Shown: piece after piece, positions 23,416-35,295 of the stretch
Layout: the number at the start of each line of letters is the position of its first letter
How positions within the stretch are numbered: the first letter of the stretch is position 1
Source of the DNA: Heterocephalus glaber
Taxonomy: Eukaryota; Chordata; Mammalia; Rodentia; Bathyergidae
DNA: 64,000 nucleotides
Direction: 5' to 3'
Assembly (NCBI RefSeq): GCF_000247695.1
Contig: NW_004624734.1
Location: 12,429,281-12,493,280 of the forward strand
Made by a program: the position numbers and the translations under genes
Notes under the pieces: generated by a model
Database searches by the model: none
What the model saw: the letters and a program-made list of their open reading frames with translations, nothing else
Told to the model about the DNA's origin: nothing

Positions 23416-23499
23416 TGGGGCTGGAGATTTAGCTCATTGGTTCTGCCGCCTGCCCCGCAAGCGCAAGGATCTGAGTTTGATCCCCCCCCCGCCCCAAAA
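23416..23499 (+). mobile_element. tRNA-derived ID-like SINE upstream of EFCAB11 exon
   Basis: The core gggctggagatttagctcat is followed by a B box degenerated into a C run. The target duplication agagtaaat is perfect at 23406-23414 and 23500-23508. It forms an inverted pair with 25045-25143 around the two exons. Confidence 0.88.
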
Positions 23500-23626
23500 A
23501 GAGTAAATTGATTTACTGAAATTAAGATAAAATTTGGTTATTTGTGATATTTGTCACTGTTCATGTCTGTTTTATTTTTTCTTAAAGAGGAAGATAGTTA
23601 TCTTTGTTTTTTCCTCCCACTTTTAG

Positions 23627-23728
23627 GCATAGTACTTGGGGAGTTTTTAAATATTATAAGGAAAAAGAAGGAAGCTCAACTATATCGAAATGAGATAAGA
23701 CACATCTTCACAGCTTTTGATGTGCACT
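23627..23728 (+). CDS. EFCAB11: EFCAB11 internal coding exon (102 bp)
   Basis: The acceptor is tttag ending at 23626 and the donor is gtaagtgt from 23729, a near-consensus splice site. The exon completes a Gly codon split with the 46-bp exon and reads GIVLGEFLNIIRKKKEAQ followed by LYRNEIRHIFTAFDVH. It ends one base into a Tyr codon that the next exon completes. The basic KKK segment and the RNEIRHIFTAFD helix match the entry into the second EF-hand of EFCAB11. The open frame runs a little past each border, so the exact ends are set by the splice sites. It lies 20.5 kb downstream of the previous exon and 0.87 kb upstream of the next. An ID SINE (23416-23499, +) sits only about 130 bp upstream of the acceptor. 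Confidence 0.9.
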
Positions 23729-24602
23729 GTAAGTGTCTTTAAAATGTTTAAAGTGTTCTGTTATAAAAAATTGATAAGGAATTGTGAATGGGAATGTATA
23801 TTCATTAAATCGAATACATAATTTACTTGGGGGATGATTTTACTGTATTCTTTAGCTATTACCTTAGGTATTGTGCTTTTTTTCCTCCATTGTGATCTTA
23901 AATTCTTGTCATATACTGTGACGCAATATTTACAGTTATAATTGTACTTATATGTTTATTTCTGCACTTACATATTGTACCCAGATTGTAATGGTGACAG
24001 CAAAAGGACTGGATTTGAGGGGATATAGGCCACAAGCCACCTGTGGAAGTAAGCAGCCTTCCCATTCAGCTCCTCCTCTGACCCACACATGTTTGGAGGA
24101 GTTGTTTTTTTACACTAGATGTGGTGGAGAAGAGCTGCGGGCCCCAAACCCATACAGGATGAAAAGACTTGTGATTCTAAGTTGAGTATGTTCACCGCTA
24201 CTGTATTTGCCCCCTAGGTAATAGATCACAATTCTAATACGAAGCAAGAAAAAAGCTGAATTTTGAAGACTGAAATATTGTGGCAGTTCACAAAGACTTG
24301 AAGTTTAATGCCAGGTCACAGTCATGTCTCTGTATAGTCCTTTCCCTAGGACAGAGAATCAGCAAGGGCTGGCAGTGACTTTCAGGATGATCGGGGACTG
24401 CACTGAAGGGGTGACTCTTCCTGGGTTCTTAAATTCCTCCAGTAAGACAATATCAGATCACCTTATATGTAAAAATCAACTGTAAACTACTGCTTTTCTC
24501 CTAAAATATTGAAATAGAGTTTTATGCAGATCTTACAGCTGAAATAATAGTTCATGGAGTTTATAGAAGAAAGTAAAAGCTTCATATTTTGTTTTCAAAT
24601 AG
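23729..24602 (+). other. EFCAB11: EFCAB11 intron (874 bp)
   Basis: This short intron lies between the two adjacent EF-hand exons, with gt...ag borders. No transposable element is recognisable in it. The open frame at 23952-24185 has no recognisable homology and crosses no splice signal that I can justify. Confidence 0.8.
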
Positions 24603-24693
24603 ATCGTGGCTATTTAACTTTAGAAGATTTCAAAAAAGCATTCAGCCAGGTGGCTCCCAGATTACCAGAAAGGACTGTTCTTGAGGTATTCAG
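24603..24693 (+). CDS. EFCAB11: EFCAB11 internal coding exon (91 bp), second EF-hand
   Basis: The acceptor ag is at 24601-24602 and the donor gtaaggc begins at 24694. With the last base of the previous exon it reads [14 protein letters not shown], then [17 protein letters not shown]; the final Arg codon is split after two bases. The loop spanning the exon junction starts D-V-H-Y-R-G and ends L-E-D. It keeps the Gly at loop position 6, but it has His at position 3, Arg at position 5 and Asp rather than Glu at position 12. Calcium binding by this hand is therefore doubtful. This agrees with a degenerate hand in the family and is not decay, because the frame and splice sites are intact. The terminal exon, which should carry the next EF-hand, was not found downstream to position 64000. 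Confidence 0.9.
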
Positions 24694-25044
24694 GTAAGGC
24701 ACTGAATTCTTTATATCCATCTACCCTCTGATTTACCATTTGCTTTCACAGTTTTTCAGTTTTATGGAGGACTCTTACTTGCACTGATTTTTCACTTGTG
24801 GACATTTCCACTTTACAAAATAATGCTATGATCTGGGAGAGAAATCTGCAGTTACCTAGTCCAGTTATGCCCTTGATAGTGGGTGCTGAGGTGGATGTGT
24901 ACTTGCATTCCAGGAAGATGCATAAAAACACTTGCTGGTAGTGACAGGAAAGGAGCAGAACTTTGTATGTTTATATATAAATTGAAAAATGAAACTCTAT
25001 TCATATTTAATGTGGATACTAATGTTCTCCCATTCTCTGTGTTT

Positions 25045-25143
25045 TTTTTGGTTTTTTGTTTTTTTCCAGTACCGGGGATTGAACTCAGGACCTTGCGCTT
25101 GCGAGGCAGGCGCCAGAACCACTGAGCTAAATCCCCGGCCCCC
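25045..25143 (-). mobile_element. tRNA-derived ID-like SINE downstream of EFCAB11 exon
   Basis: Reversed, with a long T-rich tail, agtaccggggattgaactca and gagctaaatccccggccc. A short duplication tctgtgttt occurs at 25036-25044 and 25151-25159. Confidence 0.88.
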
Positions 25144-25345
25144 AGTGCTGTCTGTGTTTCTTAGACTCAGATTATACATGGTTTTGTAGCCTGGGGAGAA
25201 AAGTTGGAAGTGCCCAATGGTGTATGGTTGCTCACTTGTTTTCTAAGAGGCTGTTGACACAGGTTGTAGTTCACACGTACCTGAGTTTATATTATGTAGT
25301 TCTTAAGAACTAATCCAGAGAAAATGGACAAGTGGCTTAAAAGTA

Positions 25346-25507
25346 CAGTGGACCCTCAAGTTACAACTGACCTGACATATGAACAACTTGGGTTAATTAG
25401 GTTAATGGAAGATTCATCTGCCTCTTATTATCTATAGTGTGTACCCAGGTAAACATCCAGATCTCCGCTGCATTGACTTACAACCAACTTGAGTTACAAC
25501 CAGCCCT
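25346..25507 (+). mobile_element. Pogo/Tigger-type MITE, 3'-truncated copy
   Basis: It begins with TA followed by cagtggaccctcaagttaca and is closely similar to 47146-47343 up to caaccagccct, where the match stops. The right terminal inverted repeat is absent. The following 25508-25640 could be internal sequence of a longer family member. Confidence 0.75.
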
Positions 25508-27573
25508 CAGCAGGCTAGAGGTAATATTAACAGTGTGAGCACATGCAGGTGTGAGAAAATGGCTGAGCTGTCTCTTCTCTGACACCTTGCGTGAACTCTT
25601 CATTAATTGCCGTCAGGTCTTGATTAGGGTTCAGTATACCAGTGAGAGCCAGAAAGCCATAGATACTAGAAGCTCAAAAAAATGTATTTCTCATATAAAC
25701 ATAGCAACTCAGAGCTGACTGAAGGCAACACATCCCTGAAAGAACCAGGTTCCCCATTTCTGTTTGCTCTGGCTGCCTTAACACCTGGCTTCTCCTCCTT
25801 GCTTCAGTATGGCTGCTTAAGTTACAGCCATCAAATCTGAATTCCAGCTAGTTTGGAGGCAGGGAGATGAGATCTACCATTCCTTTTACAGCTACAAATT
25901 ATTCCTATGTGTGTCCCAGTGACTGACCTTTAGATACAAAGCTGTGTGTTTCTGCAAGGGGACGGGTAGGGAAGATAGGAAACTGTAGGCTTGGCTTTGG
26001 GCAGAGATGTACTCACTAATAAAGAGTCTGAGAGAGGGGGAAGAGAGAGAATGGATATGGGGACATCTGGCAGATATTCCCATTTGGGAGAAAAATAATT
26101 TAATGAAATCTGACCAGAAGCCACCTCTTCTCAATAGAAATTCGCAAGCAGGTTATTTGAAAAAGGACTTGCACACATTGTCATTAACAGTGAATATATG
26201 GAATGCATTTGCTGTGTCGTTCACAAGCAAGCTGTTGAGCTTGAAGAAGACCAAAGAAATTAATGCCAGAGGCATACAAATGCTACCATCTAAGACAAGA
26301 TTACTTAGTTGATTTTGTAAAAGCAAGTTTTTAAAAGTAAACATCTTCATACATACTTTGTGATGAGATTGGTAATGAATATCAATGCATTTCTACCACA
26401 CAGAAGTTGTTTTTCCCACAAGGAACTAAAAATTGTTACTCCCTTTTCTTTTGCAAAAACATAAGTTGCCCAAATTTGCTGGCCTATGTAGTAAATGGTT
26501 TTAGTAGATGCTACCTTGTAAAGATTTTTGAAAAATATACTTTTAAATACAGCCCTTCAAGGTAGAAGCAATGTTTTAACAATGAGTTAGGAAGTAACTG
26601 CTTCCAGATAGAAACCTTTGAGGCAAGAAGAGGATTTTTAAAAATAGATGCTTGGAAATTTGATTTTATGTTAAAAATGATGTGTTACCTATTGAAACTC
26701 TGAACATCTTCATGTTCATTAATTAGGAGATGGGATGTCCTAAACTGGCTGAAATGTCTTGCAAAGTTTTATGGTTTTAGGGCACAGCTTTTAAAAGTGT
26801 ACAAATTCAATAGGTTTAATAAGTTTTCAAGAGCAAGTAATTGATATCAGGAAAGATGAACATGTATTAACAGAATTTGAGTTAGTAATAACATAATAAT
26901 AAAATTAAAATTAAAAAACCCCTAATCTTTTTTATTATCAAAGAATGGAATTAGAAATTGAGGGTATCAGGGTCATGACAACCTTTTCTCATTTAGATCT
27001 CCATAATTTGATGAGGTATCTGGGTGAGCCACTAAAACCAAGTATCAAAGCAAATTGAACTTTACACTGCTCAATCACCATGGAGTAAGCCATGATGTTC
27101 AGAAATGAAACTATACTACATCACATTATTCTTGTTAAGTATTACTAATTCTTTCTGGTGACAGCCAAAAAATCATTTTCCATTAATAAATATATCTTTT
27201 TCAAAATATTTAGAAATTTCTATGTTTATAATGTACGTATTAATATAGTAGCACACGTGTATATAATCTATAAATACACATATTCATATTGTGGATTGTT
27301 TGTGCCTGGATCTTATACTATTTACTAGAGTTTTGTGCTCAGAACGTTTTGGAGACCACTGCAGTATCAATCAAAACAAGGCATTTCAGTTAGGTTCAAT
27401 ATGCCCTTTTTAAACTCTCAATTATCTTTTAAGTCATATTAAAACCATATTCCATAAACCAGAATAAATGATGAATAAGAAAATGTTAAGTGAAGTTGTG
27501 AACTCAAAAAGGAGAGAAAAGTATTTCCTCTTTGAGTAAATTGAAGTAGGCCAAAGAAAAGAAATAAAGATAT

Positions 27574-27575
<2 letters not shown>

Positions 27576-27614
<39 letters not shown>
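27576..27614 (+). repeat. (CA)n microsatellite
   Basis: An uninterrupted run of about 19 CA units. Confidence 0.95.
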
Positions 27615-27618
<4 letters not shown>

Positions 27619-28618
27619 GTTTCAGTAATGCAGACAATTTTGAAGAAGAAGAACAAAGCATCAGCTACTGAGGCCATGAGCAATGCAAAATTTCATAACG
27701 TTTCTGGACTCACTTTTTGAGGAGCTGGGGTGGCTTGGGACTGAATTGACAGGCATGGATCAAGTTCGTTGGCCAGAAGAAAACCCGCATCTGAGGAGCA
27801 GCATAAGAGGACAACAAGAAGGAGACTTTAACTAGACCAGAGTACTCTGGGGTTTGGATAACTGCAGAAATAAATCTTCATAATCTTCAAGGCAATAACT
27901 GGCTCGTTCTTCCCAAAAAACTTGCTAGAGATTAATAGTATTCTCTGTCAGAAGGACTTGTCCATATTACACTTTCTTTTTGTAAACCAAACCAAACCAC
28001 AACGGTAAAACCAATCAACCAACCAAATAAACATCAGAAACAGGTAATTAGAAGAAAGAGTCTTGGACATGTAGCATTAAAGAGTCATTTCACTTTAGTA
28101 ACTTGGTATCAACACTGGAATATCACTCCGTAATTCTGAGGGTGTTGCAAGAACTAAATGAGATACTTTTATAAGGTTGGTGAATTGTTACCTAACTTTT
28201 CTGATGCTTACTATAGTGATATTTATTGTGAATAAAAGTAATGTGGTTTTGAGATATAGGTGTTATATAGAAATATATATGTGCATTTATTGTCAGGGTT
28301 CATAGCATTCACATTTTGTTCTGCAATCATCTGTTTTATTATTGTTAGTTCTATAATTAAATGAATTGAAAGCTCATCTCCAAGCCATGTCACAGTTTTC
28401 ACCTAGCTGAAGTTTATCTTCTTCTAGGGATCATAAAAAGTATGATCCTTGTTGTCTTTCATATTAAAAAATATTTACCTGGGCCTTTGCACTTGAACAA
28501 AATTATATAATGGATCAGATGCTAGCATTTTGGAGTCATCTTCATTTTCATTTTTCTTTCCATTTTTTCCTCTTTTTCTTTTTCTCTGTTTCTCTTTCCC
28601 TTTTCTCTTCTTCTTCTA

Positions 28619-28689
28619 TTCCTTCCTTCCTTCCTTCCTTCTTTCCTTCCTTCCTTCCTTCCTTCCTTCCTTCCTTCCTTCCTTCCTTC
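28619..28689 (+). repeat. (CCTT)n microsatellite at a SINE tail
   Basis: The tetranucleotide run abuts the 3' end of a reverse-oriented B1-dID and is probably an evolved A-rich tail (AAGG on the element's own strand). Confidence 0.9.
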
Positions 28690-28873
28690 GGTACTGGGAA
28701 TGGAATCCAGGGCCTTCTTTACTGAGCTGTCCCAACGCTTTAAAAAAAATTTTTTTTTGACACAGGATCTCACTAAGCCACTGAATTGCTCAGGCTAGGC
28801 TCAAACTTATAACTCTCCTGCCTCAGGCTCCCAGAATGTTGGTATTACAGGTGTGTGCCACCATGTCTGGCTT
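28690..28873 (-). mobile_element. B1-dID dimeric SINE
   Basis: Reversed dimer: an ID half (ggtactgggaatggaatcca, tactgagctgtccc), a T-rich linker, then a B1 half (gacacaggatctcactaag, cctgcctcaggctcccagaa, gccaccatgtctggct). Confidence 0.8.
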
Positions 28874-29217
28874 CTTTCTCTACAAAATGCTATTTTATAT
28901 TTATGTTAGAAGTCCATTTACATTTTTTGTTAGTTTCTATTTTAATTCCTTGTTTTGCTCACCACATCTTTTATTATATTTTCTGCAGTGTCCATTCTCC
29001 TTTGTGCTGTGTCCAAGTTGCCTTTTCTTTAAATCTATTTTGGTTTTATTTTTCTCTTAAACCTCTTTCTTGAGCTGTACCTTCTACTATTTCATGCCTT
29101 TATTATTATTTTGATGTATCTTGTTATTTTATAGTATCTCTTCTAAACCTTTCTATATCTACTTTCAACTCTTGTTTGATTTATTAGGGGAAACAATGTT
29201 TTTTGAGATTTTATTTT

Positions 29218-29313
29218 ATTTTATTTATTTAATTTTTTTGGTACCGGGGATCGAACTTGGGCCCTTGCGCTTGCGCAGCAGGTGGCGAAACCACTAAGCT
29301 AAGTCCCTGGCTC
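29218..29313 (-). mobile_element. tRNA-derived ID-like SINE
   Basis: Reversed, with ggtaccggggatcgaacttg, gcttgcgcagcag and aagctaagtccctggc. The target duplication tgagattttatttt is perfect at 29204-29217 and 29314-29327. Confidence 0.92.
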
Positions 29314-31970
29314 TGAGATTTTATTTTTAATGGGTAGTTATTTAGGGCACACTAATTATAACTTTTCCCATATGAATGAATGAAAGCAAGTTTTTCTCAT
29401 GAGGGAAAAGTATGAGGAAGAAATTACTTGAATTTCTCATGTGAAAACCAAAAATTGGGATAACTTTATCTCTAAAAATATCATAAGATTTTTATTATTT
29501 GGGCTTTAAAATGTGAGACTTTTCAGTGTTTAAAACTTAGAACTCGGCTTTCCTCTTAGAGCTGATTTGTATATTTGGGTACTAAAATAGCTCAGGCTGT
29601 ATCAAAGATGGTGTTTCATTATTTGTCAGAAGTTCTTAGTAAATTCTTTTCTTGTACATCTTTTTCCCCCCTACCCACTAAAAATGGCAGAAGTACAAGA
29701 GATGTAAGAATTGAATAGTACTGTTTGTATTATGGAATTAATGTTGAATAATAAGCCATTTCTGGCACTCAAAGGTTAAAACAAGAAACATCTTTCATCT
29801 TTAACACTAATAGAACTTGTTGAAAACTTCATAGTGGCGCCTTTAAAAAAATGTTTAAAAGTCTTCAGCAACTGTGATGGGTACAGTTAAAACTCTTTCA
29901 CCTGGCTCTCCAACATCTGGTGCCTTTTCCAACATCTGGTCCCTTTCCAGACTCATCTTTCATTAGTCCAAAATTCCTGTGTTTCTCTTGGCAGAGTATT
30001 GGTTCCTTTGATTATTTGATGTGCATTTATATTTCATTCTGTTTCTCTTGCCTGGCAGTGACTTTCCCTACTCCATACTTATCCAAATTGGAACTATCTT
30101 TTAAGGTTCTGCTTAATAAAATATTTTTTCCCTATTTAAACAGATTTGTCATCTTTTTATGCATTTTGAAAGTATTTATTGTTGTAGATTGTTCCAGTCA
30201 GTTAACTTGATAAACAAAAATGCAGTTTTATGATTCTATCCATAAAATACTGTAAGCTCTTTGAATATATGAATTTATCTCCACAATCCCTGGCATATTG
30301 GCTTATGCATTGTAGTTAATAAATAATTGCAGGCCCATTGTCACTTCAAATACCCAGTGACAGTAAATTCTCATTTACAGTTTTCTTCCTGGTTTAATTT
30401 ATTTCTTATAAACTAGGAAAGAGTACTTTGAAATGCAATCAAGAGCTTTATAGACACATGTGGCTCATTTTCCATTTTCTCTCTCTACATATGATTTTCA
30501 TGAATTAATCTCTGACAGCCTCTCTCTGCTTTATTTTGGGGGATTTTCGGTTCATGGTTTAGCCTCAGCTGTCAACAGGGAGCTGGCTTAATGTTCTTCT
30601 TTGGCTTTGCTTGCCATCAGCACCCTGTGTGTTTCTGGCTGGCATTTTTCTCTGGATGGGTATGTTTACTTCTCTATGCCTAGGGCCCCTCTCCATCTTA
30701 TTATAAGCATTGATGTTTGTACATTCCTACCACCTGTCAATTGGCAAAAATCCCTGTGAAGCTTCTCTTGCTTTGCAGCCATGAAATGAGATGTGGATGT
30801 GTAGAAGGCTTGTGCCCTGACCCAGCGCCCAGGATTCTGAGTGCTTGGGCAAATTGCCGAAGACCGACATGTAGTGGAAATACCGAGGCACCAAAGTGCT
30901 CTTCAATCCCACATGCAGACATTGAAAATTCCATCTCAATGTTTTGGGTGTAAGAATCTACTTCTTTATGTTACATGGAGGAAGATCAAAAAATATAGAA
31001 CATTTAACTCTCCTTATTGGGGCATAAAAATTGGTTGAAGTAAGTATCATGACTTGTTGAATAATAGCAATATCAGAACGTTAGTGGGAGTTCGTGGTTT
31101 AGGAATGAAATTTTAGAAGGGATTGAAGGGTATTCTCTTGGTAGAAGAGATATATATGCCTCATATCATGGTCATTATAGACAAAAGGATTGTCAGGAGC
31201 TGGGGCACAGTGAACTAACAGGCGGTTCTACCATCTCTGAGTGGAGGACTTTCAGAGTCAAAGGGGCTAAAGAAAAATGATTTAAGATAGCATTTATTTT
31301 TTTCAAACCATTTACATCTCTTGAAGTGTTATTCCTGTGTTCTTTAGCTTCCCATAATTTCTTTCTGCAAGCAGCCAATATGTTACCTATCATTTTTTTA
31401 AACAGTTTTTAAAAAGATAGTTTCTCAGCCATTATTTTGAGCATCAGAATGAGTATAAGCATAGTCATGTGACTTCAGTAAGATCACAGTTAGTATAGTG
31501 AATACCTAGTTTGGTGGATATGATTATTGATTTGTGAGTACCTATAAGCTTCTGTGTATGTTTTCCTATAATGTATAGGAAAATTTAAAAAGACTTGAAA
31601 TTGTATCTCATTCTTCTTAGCCACACATAGATAGCAGTTATGAGCTATGCCTGCTATGTGAATATCAAGACCAAAGAAGTAGACTTCTTGAGTTTCTGTG
31701 TTTCATTTCTTGAATTTGTATATGTTTCCTGCAGTGGTAATGTTTTATTTTCCATTTATGTATTTAATTTTGTTTCAAGATTTTGTGGCCCAAGATTCCC
31801 TTTTGTAATTATCTTCTTGGATCTGCTTACTGAATGAGAAGTATGAATGTCCATAGCTTTTCAAGTTGACCTCAGAATTTTCTCTCCAAGGGAACTCTAG
31901 AGACTTTCATATGAAATGAATTGAATGAAACTATACTTGCAAAATTGAGCTATAAAAAGATAAACGTTTG

Positions 31971-32062
31971 GGCCAGGGATTTAGCTCAGTGGTTCTGGCA
32001 CCTGCCTCGAAAGCACAAGGTCCCGAGTTTGATCCCCGGTACCAAAAAAAAAATAAATAAAT
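31971..32062 (+). mobile_element. tRNA-derived ID-like SINE
   Basis: It has gccagggatttagctcagtg, a B box gtttgatcccc and an A tail evolving to (AAAT)n. The target duplication aagataaacgtttg is perfect at 31957-31970 and 32063-32076. Confidence 0.93.
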
Positions 32063-32084
32063 AAGATAAACGTTTGAAGTGTTA

Positions 32085-32210
32085 GATATGCTGACTACCC
32101 TGTGCTGATCACTACACATTGTATATACTGTATATATGTGTACTGAAATAGCACACTGTACCCCATAAGTGTGTACAATTATTATGTAGCAATTAAAATT
32201 TTAAAATGTA
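32085..32210 (+). mobile_element. L1M 3' end
   Basis: Typical terminal sequence of mammal-wide L1: tgatcactacacattgtata, then gcacactgtaccccataagt and tgtacaattattatgtagca before an A-rich end. Confidence 0.7.
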
Positions 32211-32544
32211 AATCCAGCTATATAATTATTTACTATTCATTTGAATAAAATGGCAGTTATTCACAAGGTTGGTGATTGATTTTGCTGCACAAACAACAAT
32301 TTTTTCCTTTTACTTGAGGACAAAGAGTCCTTTTGTCAGCATGAACTTTAGAACTGGTGATGTAGGAATTAAATCTTAGAAACTGGACCAGGAAACACAT
32401 AGAGAAGAGAGATGACTTCATAACATGGATTTTTCAAGGAGAATGTTTTAGTTTGGTTTTTTCAGATAAGCTAACAGTTCATGTAATCAAGGATGTTATT
32501 AGATAGGAAGGAATATTTAATCTTTTGCCTTTAGGATGACCAGA

Positions 32545-32835
32545 TTTGCTTTTATCATTATTAGTACATTTTGCAGTACAGAATGACTACATTCATTGTG
32601 GGGAGTTGACACATGTACATCCATAACACAGCTTTAATTCTTTGTATGTTCCCTTCCTCCCCCCCCCATTATCTCTTGGTCCCCTTCCCATTTGAGAAAG
32701 ATGTCTCCCTGTTTCCTATTATCTATCTTTTATTTTGCTTTTTAATTTATTTAGACTTTAGACTTCTCATACAAGAGAAATCATGCAATATTTAAACTTT
32801 TGCATCTGATTTATTTCGCTTAACATTATGGTCCC
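32545..32835 (-). mobile_element. L1 3' UTR fragment, reverse orientation
   Basis: The reverse complement matches 36300-36545 of the twin-primed L1 block by block: aaataaatcagat, then a tctcttgtatgaga segment, then a ggggaccaagagataa segment. The G-rich stretch appears here as a C run. Confidence 0.75.
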
Positions 32836-33087
32836 GAAAAGGAGGCCAGGATTTTGTAGTCTTTGCTTATGTTAAACTCACCCAGATGCACATTCTACTC
32901 ATTGTCGAAGTCCAGTGATTAAATTACTTCTTATTTTGAAAGCAGGCCCTACTCTTCACCCTACCTACTTGACTTCCAAGGTAAAGGAACAGTAGAGAAG
33001 GTAGAGGAAGTTGGAGAAGGTAGAGGAAATTGTCTTTATCTTCTTCTTTAAACTCCCATCTGTCATGGATATCTTTCTTCCTTATGA

Positions 33088-33170
33088 TTTTTTGAGATAA
33101 GATTTCACTATGTAGTCCAGGCTGACCTGAGTACTGGGGTTACAGGAGTGCAGCACTACACTCAGCTACT
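33088..33170 (-). mobile_element. B1-type SINE fragment
   Basis: Reversed: ttgagataagatttcactat, gtagtccaggctgacc, then gtactggggttacaggagtg. The middle is deleted. Confidence 0.7.
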
Positions 33171-34970
33171 TCTTTATGTTTTTACTTAATTATTTATAAG
33201 CCTGTATTATTTGCAGTATTAGAATGTGGGCTTAACATGAGTGACACAGGGAGTATTCTTCATCATGCTCCCCACAGCTCACAGTACAGTTTTGCACTAC
33301 ATTTGGCTGCCTTTTGAATAAAATGAATAGCTTATGTTGAGAACAGGCATTTTATTATGTTGGTGATGTTTTTGTTGCTTTATTCTCCAAGTGTCACCGG
33401 TGCCATGGAAGGGTCATGGATGAAGTCCAATTAAGCCCCTGGCTGGGAATCAGGAGACTGGAGTCCTCGTCCCAGCCTTACCATTGAGGTGGCTCTCCAC
33501 CACTCACTAGACCTCTCTGATGCATACTCTTCATCTCTGAAGTGAGGCTGGCAGGCTCTGTACTCTGGCAGGCTTCATCTAGCTCCAGAATTTTCTGGTG
33601 GGGCTATTTATCATGGAGAGTGGCATGGCAGACTCCCTTATTTTTTTCTGTGTATCACAGATATTATTCAGAAGCCACCACAGCATGAATACAGATGTGG
33701 TCTGTCATTGTGACAAAAACTGTTCTCAAGAGGAAATTACAGGCTTTGACAGCCATCCAACTCTAGGTTTAGTTTTTGAGACGTCACTATAACAAGTGTT
33801 ATGGTCACTGTATCCAATTCCTTATCTACATACGTGGTTGTATATGCTGTTCTTGCTCTAATAGCATGAGGGATATTTTTCTTTTAATTCAACTGTCACA
33901 TAAAAAACTGCTGCCATGATTTCTTTCTATAACCAAATGTTGCTAACCCTTTCAGTCATCCTTGATGTTATTAATAGCTGCACATCATGAATGTATTCAT
34001 GCCACTTTCCTTTATAGAAAAAGGAATCATTTTCTAATGTTTTTCCTTTGTAGTAGATAGCAAACTTCTAGGTGGAAATTTTAATAATATTGCATGTTAT
34101 ATTTATAAAATAAGAGAAATTTGTGTTTATTAAGAGAACTTCATATCTTTTGAGATATTTAAATCAACATCCTTTTAAGATGTCATGGAGAAACAGGCTC
34201 AGAATTAAGAACTATATCACTGTATTTATCCTCCTCGTAGATTGACCAAAATCAAGAGCAAAGTTTCCAGTGCTACAGTTTTATCTGTGACATATTAACT
34301 TATGATTTTGCTATCTTAAATCTAGCCATCCTGTCTACCTACCACCTAGTCCTTCTTCAGGCTACTTTGGAAAGATACATCCTTGTCAGGTAAAGTCTCC
34401 AGGGACTAATGGCATCAGCATCATCAAGGAGCTTATTGGCAATGCTTAATCTCAGCCCCACTCCGAAGGTACTGAGTCAGATGTGTTTATACTGATATCA
34501 TCCCTGTGTGGTTCATATCCACATTGAAGTTTGAAAAATCAGTAGTCTACCCTTCCTCTTAAATTTACAATAATGAGAGTAAATTATCATTACATTTTAA
34601 TGTTGCTACCTGACTTCAGTTGCTTTCATTACCTGCCTTAGAACATCTTGATTCCTTAGCCTGACATACAAGGCCCTGCAGACAGAAACTGGTGTGCCTT
34701 TTTCATACATCCCTTGGCATTTCCCAGATCAAGCATTTAAGCCTTCTACCATCTAGGTCTCCTTCCCATATACTCCTTGCTCCTCTTGTGTTTTAATTCA
34801 TGCCAGATTCAATGTTCTCTCTGCTCCCACATCCCCATCCACGTATCTAAATGGTATCCATTGTTTCATTGACCACTCTTTCCTTGGTAGCCTTCTCTTA
34901 CTGCTCCAGAGCACAAAATATCTTTCCCATTCCTTAGAACTGCCGTAGCACTTGCCACATTAACACAGTC

Positions 34971-34982
34971 AATGATAGTAAC
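34971..34982 (+). repeat. Left target-site duplication of twin-primed L1
   Basis: The sequence aatgatagtaac is repeated exactly at 36557-36568 and brackets the L1 insertion. Confidence 0.85.
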
Positions 34983-35295
34983 ACTATTGGTGTACAGGAA
35001 TGCTACTGACTTGCATGTGCTGGTTTTGTATCCTCCTACCTTGCTAAGTTTGTTAATTAGTTCTAGGAGTCTTATGGAAATTTGGGGGGAGGCCTTATAT
35101 GTAAAGGTTCATGTCATCTGCAAATAAAACTAATTTAACTTCTTCCTTTCCTGTACTTATCTCTTTTTATTTCTTTCTCTTGCCTGATTGTTCTGGTGAA
35201 AGTTTCCGGTACCATTCTGCACAGGAGTGGTGATAGTGAACATCCTTGTCTTTTTCCTGATTTTAGAGAAAAAGCTTTCAGTTTTCCTCCATTTA
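34983..35295 (-). mobile_element. Inverted 5' part of a twin-primed L1 (ORF2)
   Basis: The minus strand carries L1 ORF2 reverse-transcriptase sequence. On the plus strand it appears as gtacaggaatgctactgact and ttgctaagtttgttaattag, and translates on the minus strand as [15 protein letters not shown]. This is directly joined at about 35295 to the plus-oriented 3' part of the same element. Confidence 0.85.

Larger units (their letters stand above)
3139..23626 (+). other. EFCAB11: EFCAB11 intron (about 20.5 kb)
   Basis: The intron is bounded by the gt donor at 3139 and the ag acceptor at 23625-23626. It is filled by L1 remnants, MaLR-like LTRs, B1 and ID SINEs and an antisense zinc-finger pseudogene, all listed separately. 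Stretches where I see nothing beyond AT-rich intron are 3385-3930, 4150-4920, 5000-5465, 7625-8035, 10805-11310, 14670-16230, 17170-18325, 18720-20000, 20120-22070 and 22170-23410. Confidence 0.8.

Noticed and set aside
24989..25189. Recurring peptide like YRGLNSGPCAC-AG-TTELNPRP in many unrelated places
   Set aside because: It is the reverse-strand translation of the ID SINE and recurs wherever one is present, so it is not a protein family.
27130..27361. Possible hAT element ending in gttttggagaccactg
   Set aside because: The right end looks hAT-like, but no matching left end or 8-bp duplication was found.
28510..28773. Open frames rich in SFLPSFLPS or KEGRKEGR repeats
   Set aside because: They are translations of the (CCTT)n microsatellite, as are those at 62035-62217.
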